A stretch of DNA of 52,649 nt from DAOUMU01 sp034409055 (GTDB lineage Bacteria; Chloroflexota; Anaerolineae; 4572-78; J111), in assembly GCA_034409055.1 (NCBI GenBank), contig DAOUMU010000081.1, positions 1 to 52,649 on the forward strand, in the 5' to 3' direction. Under the pieces are notes generated by a model that worked only from the letters and a program-made list of their open reading frames with translations, did no database searches and was not told the origin of the DNA. Position 1 is the stretch's first letter, and each line of letters opens with the position of its first letter. The position numbers and the translations under genes are program-made. This document shows positions 23,836 to 31,916 of this stretch, piece after piece.

Positions 23836-24279
23836 TTAAGCCGCTTTTACCGTAATCTTTTTGGGTTTTTGCTCCTCAACACGCGGCAGCGAGATGTGCA
23901 GCACGCCTTTGCTAAAAGAGGCGTCCACTTTGCCGGCGTTAACATCAAACGGCAATTGCAAAGAGCGGGTAAATTTGCCGTATCCACGCTCGCGCCGGTG
24001 ATATTTTTCGCCTTCTTTCAACTCATCGGGTTGCCGCCCACCGCTTAAGGTGAGGGTGTTGCCCACCACCGAGATGTCAATATCATCAGGGTTTACACCG
24101 GGCAACTCGGCGGTTACTACGGCCCCTTTCTCGTTGGTCCATACGTTCATGGCCGGATAGCCGGGCGCGACGCTACTGCCGCTCCCCGCCACCTCTGAGA
24201 AGAGACGGTTCATCTCGCGTTGCAAGCGAGTCATTTCTCGCCAGGGGTTGGTATATCCAAAAAATGGTTGGGTTAACAT
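23836..24279 (-). CDS. Hsp20/alpha-crystallin small heat-shock protein, copy C
   Basis: This 147-residue copy is the first gene of the row. The N-terminal arm includes FFGYTNPWREMTRLQREMNRLF, the Trp/Arg helix common to bacterial Hsp20s. The alpha-crystallin domain has VVTAELPGVNPDDIDISVVG, ERGYGKFTRSLQLP and FSKGVLHISLPR, and it ends KKITVKAA. AAAGGAGG lies 9 nt before the ATG. A promoter-like pair TTGAGA/TATATA about 30 nt upstream probably serves the whole cluster. Confidence 0.94.
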   Translation of the reverse strand: MLTQPFFGYTNPWREMTRLQREMNRLFSEVAGSGSSVAPGYPAMNVWTNEKGAVVTAELPGVNPDDIDISVVGNTLTLSGGRQPDELKEGEKYHRRERGYGKFTRSLQLPFDVNAGKVDASFSKGVLHISLPRVEEQKPKKITVKAA

Positions 24280-24305
24280 AGTTTAGCACCTCCTTTACAC
24301 AAAGG

Positions 24306-24334
24306 TTATATAATCGGTTGAATTCGATTCTCAA
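24306..24334 (-). promoter_or_regulatory. Promoter for the Hsp20 row
   Basis: Read on the minus strand, TTGAGA (24334-24329) and TATATA (24312-24307) are 16 nt apart, about 30 nt before the copy C start. A GTTGA...TCAAC dyad overlaps the -35 region. No CIRCE-type (TTAGCACTC) element was seen. Confidence 0.45.
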
Positions 24335-24528
24335 CTAAAATACTAGATCACAAATGTTAGAATTGTGCTAGAGCAATGTTAGACGAATATTAGAGTTTAC
24401 GCCTAACCCGTTACGCATATTTTAAGGCGGCCTGATTTGGACGATACCAATATTCTGTGTATGCTATTGGCTTCATAAACCATTACCTGATAGAGCCCCC
24501 AGGGAGGTGACCCATCGACCCCGAAACA

Positions 24529-25440
24529 ATGCAACAATTCACGGCAGCCTTTGCCACGGTATTTTTCCTGTTCGCCCTGGGCTTTGGGGTGCAGCGGTGG
24601 CGGCCCCTGGACGAACAGACCCTGACCCAGTTGTCCGTCCTGGTAGTTGAAATTCTGCTGCCTTTCTACCTCTTTTTTACCACGGCCATCACCCCGCCCG
24701 AATCGTTACGGGTGGCCCCGCTGTTGATCGTGGTCGGGGCGCTGGTGTCGCTTTTTAGCTACGGCCTGGCCAGCCTGGCCCTCAAACCGGCGGCCGTGGC
24801 AGACCGGCAGCGGTCGGTCTTTCGGTTTGCCAACATGATCGCCAATACCGCCTTTTTGGGCATTCCCATCTGCGCCGCTCTGTTTGGCCCGATTGGGGCC
24901 GTGTATGCCGTGCTGTACGATTTTGGCACCACCCTGGTGGTGCTGACCGTGGGCATTTGGGCCTTAAAGGGCGGTCGCTTCGACGACTGGCGGCCACTCG
25001 TCGTTAACCCCTTGATTTGGGGTGTTTTAGCCGGTCTGCTGTGGGCTTTTATGGGCTGGCCTTTCCCGGACTGGCTGGCCGCCCCGTTTGAAACGCTGGG
25101 CAATGCCGCTTTGCCCCTGGCCTTGCTCATGGGCGGCACGCAAATCGGTAATCTCCACTCGCCGGGCTTCACCTGGTGGCGGCAATTGACCGGCCTGACC
25201 CTGACCCGCTTGGTGGTGGCCCCGCTTGTGGTCGGGCTTGTCTTGATCCTGATTGGCTGGCGTGATCTTTTTGCCAGCATCATCATTATCCAGGCGGCCA
25301 TGCCGGTCGGCCTGACCACGGCCATTTTTGCCAAGAGCTACGGGGCCGATGCCGAGTTTGCCGCCTCGGCCACCCTGTGGTCAACCCTGGCGGCGATGGT
25401 TAGCCTGCCGGTGGTGGCTTTCCTGGTATCATCTCAATAA
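24529..25440 (+). CDS. AEC-family (auxin efflux carrier-like) transporter
   Basis: This 303-residue inner-membrane protein has about ten hydrophobic helices in two similar halves, as in the AEC family, whose bacterial members export organic acids such as malate or malonate. Seen: FATVFFLFALGFGVQRW, FRFANMIANTAFLGIPICAALFG (the conserved N-terminal-half motif), GNAALPLALLMGGTQIG and the last helix pair IIIQAAMPVGLTTAIFAKSYG. The first ATG is 20 nt after a good GGGAGGTG, which is too far; an in-frame ATC at 24514 is better spaced, so initiation may be unusual. It is convergent with the PfkB kinase gene. Confidence 0.88.
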   Translation: MQQFTAAFATVFFLFALGFGVQRWRPLDEQTLTQLSVLVVEILLPFYLFFTTAITPPESLRVAPLLIVVGALVSLFSYGLASLALKPAAVADRQRSVFRFANMIANTAFLGIPICAALFGPIGAVYAVLYDFGTTLVVLTVGIWALKGGRFDDWRPLVVNPLIWGVLAGLLWAFMGWPFPDWLAAPFETLGNAALPLALLMGGTQIGNLHSPGFTWWRQLTGLTLTRLVVAPLVVGLVLILIGWRDLFASIIIIQAAMPVGLTTAIFAKSYGADAEFAASATLWSTLAAMVSLPVVAFLVSSQ

Positions 25441-25455
25441 TTTGGGGTTGGGTAG

Positions 25456-25518
25456 GGGCGCGGCAACGCGGAGAGCAGGTGGTTGGCGCCGAGGCTCTCA
25501 ATCCGAGTGGCCGCGCCC
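25456..25518. terminator. Nested dyad between convergent genes
   Basis: GGGCGCGGC (25456-25464) pairs with GCCGCGCCC (25510-25518), and inside it GAGAGC (25471-25476) pairs with GCTCTC (25494-25499). It fills the 78-bp gap between the AEC and PfkB stops and may stop transcripts from both sides. Confidence 0.45.
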
Positions 25519-26406
25519 TTACTTGCTCCTCAATAGCGCCTCCGGCCCCACCGCCCTAACCGTCTGGGCGGCCAGGGCCACCGCTCGCTGGGCGGCGGTC
25601 AGGGGGGATTGGCCCAGGACCAGGCCAGCCAGGGTGGCTCCGCAAAAGGTATCGCCTGCGCCGGTGGGGTCCAGTTCGGTGGTGGGCTGGCCGGGGATGT
25701 GAGTGACTCGATCCGCTTCGATGACCAGCGCTCCGGCCTGACCCAGGGTGACGAACAGCAACGCCCCCGCTCGCGTGCGGGCTTTTTCCACCCCGCCAAA
25801 TAGCCCCCTGGCCTCATTCTCGTTCATAAAAAAGCAATCGGCCACCTCGAACAGACGACGCACCCCCTCCCTATCCCCATAAACCAGCCGGGCATAAGTA
25901 CCCACCGAAACCCAGGGGTGGCTCTGTCCCAAAGCTAACCCCTGCCCCCCGATCCCTGCCCTCTGCTTTTTCAGAGCGTGCAAGAACTTCAACTGCCGCC
26001 GGGCCGTGCTCAGGGCAGCGATGTGGACGATGCTCGCCCGGGTGACCTCGAGGGGCAGCCTGTCCGGGGTTAGTTGGGGTTCCGCGCCCCAGGCGGCCTG
26101 GCGCAGGGTGGCCCGGCCACCGCCGTGATGCTCAATTTCCAGGCGGGGTAACGCTTCAGGGGGGATGACCGGTCCCAGCCAATGCAGCCGCCCGGCAATG
26201 GGCCGGAGGGGGGCAGGTAGCGGGTCAGGCCGGGGGGCAAACAGGCCGACCCTGGCGCCTAACCGGGCAGCGGCCAGGGCGGTATACATCCCGGCCCCAC
26301 CGGCCGTGCGGGCCGTTTGTCCGGCAAAATGGAGGACATCCAGCGAGGCCGTGCCGATGACGAAGATGTCGCATAGAGGGCGTTGTTCGGGTTGGTTTGG
26401 GGGCAT
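25519..26406 (-). CDS. PfkB-family carbohydrate/nucleoside kinase
   Basis: About 295 residues from the ATG at 26406; the ATG at 26427 overlaps a TATAAT and is less likely. The ribokinase fold is shown by CDIFVIGTASLDVLHF at the N-terminus, the diglycine-containing TARTAGGAGMYTALAAARLGA, the FFMNENEA strand and the signature DPTGAGDTFCGATLAG, with the catalytic Asp in GAGD. The family phosphorylates sugars, adenosine or similar hydroxyl compounds with ATP; the substrate cannot be read here. It stands alone, convergent with the AEC transporter and divergent from the cyclase gene. Confidence 0.88.
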   Translation of the reverse strand: MPPNQPEQRPLCDIFVIGTASLDVLHFAGQTARTAGGAGMYTALAAARLGARVGLFAPRPDPLPAPLRPIAGRLHWLGPVIPPEALPRLEIEHHGGGRATLRQAAWGAEPQLTPDRLPLEVTRASIVHIAALSTARRQLKFLHALKKQRAGIGGQGLALGQSHPWVSVGTYARLVYGDREGVRRLFEVADCFFMNENEARGLFGGVEKARTRAGALLFVTLGQAGALVIEADRVTHIPGQPTTELDPTGAGDTFCGATLAGLVLGQSPLTAAQRAVALAAQTVRAVGPEALLRSK

Positions 26407-26425
26407 TTGGTCTTGACCTGGGCTC

Positions 26426-26434
26426 ATTATACCA
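26426..26434 (-). promoter_or_regulatory. Extended -10 promoter element for the PfkB gene
   Basis: TGG-TATAAT on the minus strand (26434-26426), the same extended -10 form as before 36371. Its position implies that transcription starts near the 26406 ATG, giving a very short leader. Confidence 0.45.
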
Positions 26435-26537
26435 TAGTCCGGGTAAACCATACTATAAGCCTAATTGACAACGGCCTATGAACTTTGATAAACTGATAAG
26501 AGTAGTATGTGGTGCAGTCAAGCCGTTCGGCCTCCTT

Positions 26538-26561
26538 GTTCCCAATCTGGAGATTGGGAAC
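26538..26561. repeat. Perfect hairpin of the GTTCCCA family
   Basis: GTTCCCAATC, loop TGGA, GATTGGGAAC. The layout matches 4538-4565, but stem pairs have changed on both sides together. It lies 25 bp upstream of the cyclase gene. Confidence 0.6.
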
Positions 26562-26586
26562 ATATTAGCTCTCAGAATCAAGAAAG

Positions 26587-29500
26587 ATGAGTAAGCAACA
26601 GATGACCCTATCCTGGTCGACATTACAGCCTCGTTTGGCCCGCTATCTCCCGGCCGAGTTATTCAACCGTTTACGGGCCTTACCTCAAAATTTGGCTGAA
26701 GTTGGCCCTGAGGCTTCGGCCGATATAGCCCGTGAATTGCGAGCCGCTATTCGCGCTCTGGAGCCGCTTGAACGTGTCCTGGTCAATTATATGCCCCGCT
26801 ACCTACTGGAGCTTGACCCCGTGCCGGGTGAGCCCCACGGCGAAATCCTCGAGGGTAGCTTTATTTTTGCCGACGTGACCGGTTTTACCGCCCTGACCGA
26901 ACTGCTGGCCCGCCAGGGGCAGGCCCGGGGGCACGAGACCATGAACCAGATTATGAATGATCTTTTTTCCACCTTGCTAGACCCCTTGATTACGTCGGGT
27001 GGTGATCTGTTGTTTTTTATCGGCGATGCGGTGCTGGCCTATTTTCCCGGGCAAGCCCATGACGAAGATGTCTTGCAGGCCATTCGGGCTGCTTTGCGTA
27101 TGCAGCGGGCCATTTTACCCTTTGCCGAACTTGAAACTGAGTTCGGTCCGAGCAGTCTGACCATGAGTACGGGCGTGGCCCGTGGCCTGACTTACGCTGG
27201 TGTGGTCGGTACCAAACAGCGCATGGAATTGCTGATCAGCGGGCCGGCCACGGCTGAAGCAGCCCAGGCCGAAGGCCAGGCAGAACCAAGGCAGGTGCGA
27301 TTGAACCCGCAGGCCCGGGCCATTGCTGAGGGCCATTTTACCCTGGCCGGACCGGTGGTCATCGACGATCTGGGGCCGGTCCTGGACGATTACGAAATCT
27401 CCCTGCCCGCGCGTAAGGCGGGGCGGACCGTTATTTTAAGTATGGAGATTTCCGAGATATTGCAGGCTTTGGAGGCCACGTTGCAGCGGGTTGAGCGACT
27501 GGCCCCATTTCTACCCGAGGATATGCTGGCCCACCTGGTCAACAGTACGGACCGCCGGCGGCGACTTCGGTCGGAGTTCCGGCCGGTGGCCTCGCAGTTT
27601 ATCTATATTATCGGCCTGGAAGATTTGGCCGTCACCCGGAGCGCGGAACTGGCCACGGCCGTCTTTCAACGCTATTTTGTGCGGGCCCAGGAGATTGTGA
27701 ACCGGCACGAGGGGGTCATCAACCAGGTTGATGCCTTTGGCAAAAACTTTATCTTGCTCAACACCTTTGGTGTCCCCAAGGCGCACGAAGGGACAAGGCG
27801 ATATGCCATTTCGGCCGCGCTGGAATTGTCCCGGTTATTAGATCAGGTTAATCGAGAGTTTAAACTTGATCCACCCCTGCAGCAACGCAGCGGTATTACC
27901 CATGGCCTGACCTTTAACGGTGAAATCGGGGCCAAATACCGCCGCGAGTCGGTCATTGCTGGTCCGGCGGTGAACCGGGCCGCCCGGCTGATGGGCAAGG
28001 CCCAACCCGGTCAGGTCATCTTAGATGCCGACATCTGGGCCGATACGCGGGCCGCTTTTGTCGGCGAACGGTTGGCCGCGGTCACGCTCAAGGGGATTGA
28101 GAGACCGGTGGTCATCGTTAATGTGCGCCAGTTGCGCCAGGGAACGCGCCTGCAGCCCCTGGACCGCCCTCTGGTCGGATGCGAGTCGGAACAGGCTCGT
28201 CTGGCTGCGGCCCTGGAGGCCCTCCGGGACCCCCACAGGCCGGAGGGCAGCGCCTGGCTGGTCAGTGGGGAAACCGGCCTGGGCAAAACCTCCTTGATGT
28301 CTTACCTGGCCCAAATCGCCAGGCAGCGGGAGTTGATGGTTTTGGTGGGCCGCTGCCAGCCCCATGGCAAACATATCCCCTTGTTCCCCTGGTTAGATCT
28401 GTTGATGGGCTGGCTGGATGTTGACCAGTCTATCGAGCCAGGCCAGCAGCGGGCGCGTCTGGCCACCGAGTTGGCTTCATTGGGGCTGTCGGCCTCAGAA
28501 AATGCTCTGGCCGATTTGTTGGCCCTGCCAGCAGGGGAAAAGCCCGCCAGCCAAACCCCGGCCCAACCGGCGACCAGCCGTGGCCCTTCTATGTTGAACA
28601 TGTTAAACAGTAAGTTGAAGCAGGCAGAGTCGTCCGCCTCTCCGCCTCAGGCAACGCCAGGGGGCTTGAATGACTTACTGAATCGCCGTCTGACTAAGGC
28701 TAAGGATGCTGGCCAGACGATGTGGCAACGGCTGGAAGAGCGGGTCAGCGGGCCCCGTATTATTGGCAAGTTGTTAGAAAAGCTGGCTGAACGTCAGCCG
28801 TTGCTGGTCATTCTGGAAGATATCCACTGGTTAGATAAGGACTCGCTGGCTTTGCTGCACGATTTGTCGGCCCAGGTTTCTGACCTGGCCTTGATGTTGG
28901 TGGTAACCGGCAGAGAGCCGGTCGGCGAGGACAGCGCCTTGAGGCCACTCCGGCTGTCGCCATTGGCCGATGTAGCTATAGAGCAGGTAGCCCAGCGGGC
29001 CCTGGGGGCGCGTACGTTGGATGACAGCCTGGCCCAATGGATCTGTCAGCAAGCCGAGGGCACCCCATTATATGCCCACGAGCTATGCCAGGCCCTGCTG
29101 GACTCGGAGGCCGTATGGCTGGATCGGGACACAGGAGAGGCTCGCTGGACCGGGCAAGTGCCAACCCTGCCCTTGTCGTTACACGAATTGTTACTGGCCC
29201 GGTTCGACCAATTACCCTTGACTCAACAAGATGTCCTGACCCGAGGGGCAGTGATGGGTTTGTCATTTGAGCGGGATGGCTTGTTAACCCTGTTTCAGGA
29301 TCGACTGAAAGAAGTAGAGTTAGAGGCGGCTTTAGCAGGCACGGTGCAAAATTCGTTTCTGACCGCCATCCAGGATATCCTCTATTGTTTCAATCATTCC
29401 TTGATGCAGGAAACAATTTACTCGACCCTCTCTTTTGCCCAGCGCCAGGTCTGGCATACCCGAATTGGCGACTGGTTGGTTGAACGTCAACCAGAATTGG

Positions 29501-30066
29501 ACCAATTTCCGGAACTGGTCGCCTATCATTATTTGCGGGGCGCAGATGCCAACAAGGCGGCCCGATTTGGCCGGCGAGCCGGCGACCGGGCTCGCCAGTG
29601 GAGCTCATATGCGGGCGCACTGGAATACTATCAGCAGGTTCTGGCCCTGGCGGACGCCCCCTCTGATGAACGCATGCGGGCCGCCGAAGGTCAGGCTGAT
29701 GTGTTGGCCCTGCAAGGAGATTATGCGGCTGCATGTGAGGCTTATACCACGGCCAGTCGGTTAGGCAGCACCAATGCCTTGGGCAAGCAAGCCATTTTGT
29801 CCGGCCGGGTTGAGTTGTTAGCTCAAACTGAATTTACGCCGGGGCTACGTCCCTGGGCCGAAGGGGCCCGAACCTGGTTGCTGGACCAGACTGGTCAAAG
29901 CGAGCTCGCCCTGGATGTGGCCCGGGCAGGGCTGAAAGTAGCCGAGGGGGCCAGCCGAGTAGCCCTGGAAACTTTGATCAAAATTTTAGAGTCTGGTGAG
30001 CCATTGGGCGAATATGAAACGTGGTTACATCAGTTTGTGCATGCTGTCCTGGGTGAGTCGTCGTAG
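26587..30066 (+). CDS. Soluble-adenylyl-cyclase-like protein: two class III cyclase domains, ATPase, TPR-like tail
   Basis: This 1159-residue cytoplasmic protein has the layout of animal sAC. Cyclase domain 1 (about 88-260) holds both metal Asps: Asp96 in IFADVTGF and Asp147 in FFIGDAVLAYF. At its transition-state positions it has Ala223 and Gln227. Cyclase domain 2 (about 335-515) is the reverse: it lacks the metal Asps but has Asn463 and Arg467 in AVNRAARLM. One composite active site is therefore expected. An AAA/STAND-type ATPase follows, with a P-loop GETGLGKT (561-568) and Walker B LLVILEDIHWLD (739-750), then a helical TPR-like region (about 950-1150). The residue matching the adenine-contacting Lys of sAC is Phe143, so nucleotide choice is uncertain. 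It probably makes cAMP for the cNMP-binding protein at 31917-35468. Confidence 0.85.
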   Translation: MSKQQMTLSWSTLQPRLARYLPAELFNRLRALPQNLAEVGPEASADIARELRAAIRALEPLERVLVNYMPRYLLELDPVPGEPHGEILEGSFIFADVTGFTALTELLARQGQARGHETMNQIMNDLFSTLLDPLITSGGDLLFFIGDAVLAYFPGQAHDEDVLQAIRAALRMQRAILPFAELETEFGPSSLTMSTGVARGLTYAGVVGTKQRMELLISGPATAEAAQAEGQAEPRQVRLNPQARAIAEGHFTLAGPVVIDDLGPVLDDYEISLPARKAGRTVILSMEISEILQALEATLQRVERLAPFLPEDMLAHLVNSTDRRRRLRSEFRPVASQFIYIIGLEDLAVTRSAELATAVFQRYFVRAQEIVNRHEGVINQVDAFGKNFILLNTFGVPKAHEGTRRYAISAALELSRLLDQVNREFKLDPPLQQRSGITHGLTFNGEIGAKYRRESVIAGPAVNRAARLMGKAQPGQVILDADIWADTRAAFVGERLAAVTLKGIERPVVIVNVRQLRQGTRLQPLDRPLVGCESEQARLAAALEALRDPHRPEGSAWLVSGETGLGKTSLMSYLAQIARQRELMVLVGRCQPHGKHIPLFPWLDLLMGWLDVDQSIEPGQQRARLATELASLGLSASENALADLLALPAGEKPASQTPAQPATSRGPSMLNMLNSKLKQAESSASPPQATPGGLNDLLNRRLTKAKDAGQTMWQRLEERVSGPRIIGKLLEKLAERQPLLVILEDIHWLDKDSLALLHDLSAQVSDLALMLVVTGREPVGEDSALRPLRLSPLADVAIEQVAQRALGARTLDDSLAQWICQQAEGTPLYAHELCQALLDSEAVWLDRDTGEARWTGQVPTLPLSLHELLLARFDQLPLTQQDVLTRGAVMGLSFERDGLLTLFQDRLKEVELEAALAGTVQNSFLTAIQDILYCFNHSLMQETIYSTLSFAQRQVWHTRIGDWLVERQPELDQFPELVAYHYLRGADANKAARFGRRAGDRARQWSSYAGALEYYQQVLALADAPSDERMRAAEGQADVLALQGDYAAACEAYTTASRLGSTNALGKQAILSGRVELLAQTEFTPGLRPWAEGARTWLLDQTGQSELALDVARAGLKVAEGASRVALETLIKILESGEPLGEYETWLHQFVHAVLGESS

Positions 30067-30333
30067 GGGACAAATTGGTTACTACTCAGCCCAGCATCCT
30101 GAGTAGGCCAGAGCTATCGAAGGGTGCTGCGGGCAAGTTAGCAATTTGCCCTACATAACAGAGAATCATTTGCACAAACAGGCATCTTGCGGTATGGTAA
30201 ATATGAACCATCTGGCGCCCAAAATTGTAGGTCTGGCTCTGTCGGAACCTGCATATCTAATCCTCAAAATTTGGCTCTACTGTGGCTCACGATACATTCG
30301 GTTGTCAATATAATAACGAACAAGGGAGCAAAA
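30067..30333. other. Leader/intergenic region with a GGGCAA...TTGCCC hairpin
   Basis: GGGCAA (30131-30136) pairs with TTGCCC (30146-30151), the same family as 4488-4508. The hairpin lies about 65 nt after the cyclase stop and may act as a weak terminator. The remainder up to the zinc-finger gene shows no coding signal; upstream in-frame codons of that gene (from 30187) have no ribosome site. Confidence 0.4.
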
Positions 30334-30546
30334 ATGGTTTGTCATAAATGTGGCCAACCGGCTATGGGCGTATGCAAATTCTGTGGTAGGGCAGTTTGTA
30401 AAGATCATTTCAGTAATATGCCTGTTATCCTGTCTGTCTACGTAGGAGAAGCAGATACGCCAAAGGCAATCGTGGTCGCCGATGCATTGTGGTGCGGTAC
30501 GTGTAAGCCACAACCAGAGCCTATTCCAATGCCGGAGATATACTGA
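30334..30546 (+). CDS. Tiny zinc-finger (B-box-like) protein
   Basis: This 70-residue protein starts at 30334 with AAGGGAG 5 nt upstream. Its N-terminal half is a compact Cys/His finger: C3-x2-C6, C14-x2-C17, C22-x2-H25 (MVCHKCGQPAMGVCKFCGRA), similar in spacing to B-box-type fingers. A second Cys pair (WCGTC) lies near the end, followed by a Pro/Glu-rich tail. Its stop overlaps the next ATG (TGATG), so it is translated together with the winged-helix protein. It probably mediates protein contacts in the sensory cluster. No known family assignment is certain. Confidence 0.7.
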   Translation: MVCHKCGQPAMGVCKFCGRAVCKDHFSNMPVILSVYVGEADTPKAIVVADALWCGTCKPQPEPIPMPEIY

Positions 30547-30881
30547 TGGCTGGACTCTTTGATCGTTTGCAGGATGAGATTAACTCACGAGAGCAGCAGG
30601 GGGGGCTCTCGCCGGTTGATCTGCTGGACTTACCCCCGGCCCTGGCTACCATTATTAAAAAGATCGTCCGTAGGAATGGGATGAAGCTGGCTGAGATCGC
30701 AACGGCATTGAATCAGAGTCCAGAGGATACCCAAAAAGCGTTGGACGAGCTGGTTGATAAAGGCTATATCCGCCGGGTTGAAGTCAAGCAGGAAGTTTGG
30801 TACAAAGCGCACTTCAGACGCAAGACCGACAAACCCCTTGACCATAGTTTCTGGTCTGCCCTGGATAGTTTAATAGAATAA
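30546..30881 (+). CDS. Small winged-helix protein, copy A
   Basis: The 111-residue protein has one helix-turn-helix/winged-helix domain: a conserved leader FDRLQDEI, PVDLLDLPPALATIIKKIVRRNGMKLAEIATALNQSP, then DELVDKGYIRRVEV and an EVWYKAHFRRK wing. It is paralogous to the product of 42520-42852, sharing FDRLQ, PxDxLxLPPxL, KxxRR, an LVxxGxxR core and YK. It is coupled to the zinc-finger gene by a 1-nt overlap and stands 143 bp upstream of a MinD-like ATPase gene, the same order as at the second locus. Role: DNA binding or protein interaction. A dyad over the downstream promoter is a candidate site. Confidence 0.75.
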   Translation: MAGLFDRLQDEINSREQQGGLSPVDLLDLPPALATIIKKIVRRNGMKLAEIATALNQSPEDTQKALDELVDKGYIRRVEVKQEVWYKAHFRRKTDKPLDHSFWSALDSLIE

Positions 30882-30893
30882 AAAGCAAAAAAA

Positions 30894-30939
30894 TGTTATA
30901 ATGTGGGGTAATGCTATCATTAGTTAAAGATTACCCCAC
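30894..30939 (+). promoter_or_regulatory. Extended -10 promoter overlapping a 10-bp dyad
   Basis: TGT-TATAAT (30894-30902) is directly followed by GTGGGGTAAT (30903-30912), which pairs perfectly with ATTACCCCAC (30930-30939) across 17 nt. The dyad covers the predicted start of the minD-like copy A transcript. It could be an operator or a structured leader; GTTTT after it gives only a weak terminator signal. Confidence 0.5.
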
Positions 30940-31024
30940 GTTTTCCGGTCATTCGTCACCTGGGCCCATATGGGTGATACTTGATTGGGTTGCCTACATT
31001 TAAAAGTTTAACAGGGAGGAGTAT

Positions 31025-31780
31025 ATGTCTAAGATTATTTCTGTCCACTCATTCCGCGGTGGAACGGGTAAATCCAATACCACTGCCAACGTCTCTACGT
31101 TACTGGCAATCGGTGGGTTGCGTGTTGGCGTGATTGATACCGACATTCAATCACCGGGCATCCACGTCCTGTTCGGCCTGGATGAAGATGATATGGTCCA
31201 CTCACTCAACGATTACCTGTGGGGCAAGTGCGACATCGAAGAGACGGCTCACGACGTGACCTCAAGTCTGGATGTAAACATCAAAGGACAGGTCTACTTA
31301 ATCCCCTCCAGCCTCAAAGCCGGTGAGATTGCCCGCGTCCTACGGGAGGGCTACGACGTGGGTTTACTCAACGACGGCTTTCATGAATTGATCGAGAGTC
31401 TGGACCTGGACGTGTTGATGATTGATACCCATCCCGGTTTGAATGAAGAAACGTTACTCTCAATCGCCATCTCTGATGCGTTGGCCATTATTTTGCGTCC
31501 AGACCAACAAGATTATCAGGGCACCGGGGTGACGGTTGAGGTGGCTCGCAAACTCAATGTGCCGAACATGGTGCTGGTTGTCAACAAAGTGCCAACCGTC
31601 TTCGACTTCGCCGAAGTCAAAGCCCGGGTGGAACAAACCTATAGTTGCCAGGTAGCGGCCGTGCTGCCCCATTCCGATGAGATGATGACGCTGGCCAGTG
31701 CCGGTGTCTTCGTTTTACATTACCCCGACCATCCGGTGACAACTGAGTTCAAAAAAGTGGCGGCTAACTTGATGGCATGA
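31025..31780 (+). CDS. MinD/ParA-like ATPase, copy A
   Basis: This 251-residue protein of the deviant-Walker-A ATPase family starts after GGGAGGAG. The P-loop is FRGGTGKSN (residues 10-18): the signature Lys of KGGxGKS is Arg11. Asp38 and Asp40 in GVIDTDIQSPG match the catalytic pair of E. coli MinD in position. Walker B region: LDVLMIDTHPGLNEETL. There is no C-terminal amphipathic membrane helix of MinD type, so membrane contact would need a partner. It is paralogous along its whole length to 42869-43630, and each copy follows a winged-helix gene. A role as a polarity or assembly switch for the nearby receptors is inferred. Confidence 0.85.
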   Translation: MSKIISVHSFRGGTGKSNTTANVSTLLAIGGLRVGVIDTDIQSPGIHVLFGLDEDDMVHSLNDYLWGKCDIEETAHDVTSSLDVNIKGQVYLIPSSLKAGEIARVLREGYDVGLLNDGFHELIESLDLDVLMIDTHPGLNEETLLSIAISDALAIILRPDQQDYQGTGVTVEVARKLNVPNMVLVVNKVPTVFDFAEVKARVEQTYSCQVAAVLPHSDEMMTLASAGVFVLHYPDHPVTTEFKKVAANLMA

Positions 31781-31832
31781 GAATTTTCTTTTACAACTTC
31801 ATCCAAAGGTCGCCAACGATCCAGGAGCCTGA

Positions 31833-31862
31833 CCATTCATTACCAGGTGAATGGATTGTTTT
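31833..31862 (+). terminator. Possible intrinsic terminator after MinD-like copy A
   Basis: CCATTCA (31833-31839) pairs with TGAATGG (31848-31854), followed by ATTGTTTTTG. It lies between the ATPase gene and the transporter-like gene, so the two may be separate or attenuated units. Confidence 0.4.
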
Positions 31863-31916
31863 TGTCTATTCTATCTTGAATTTTGAGGTTATCCAAAGAC
31901 CTCAACGCCAAAGGTT

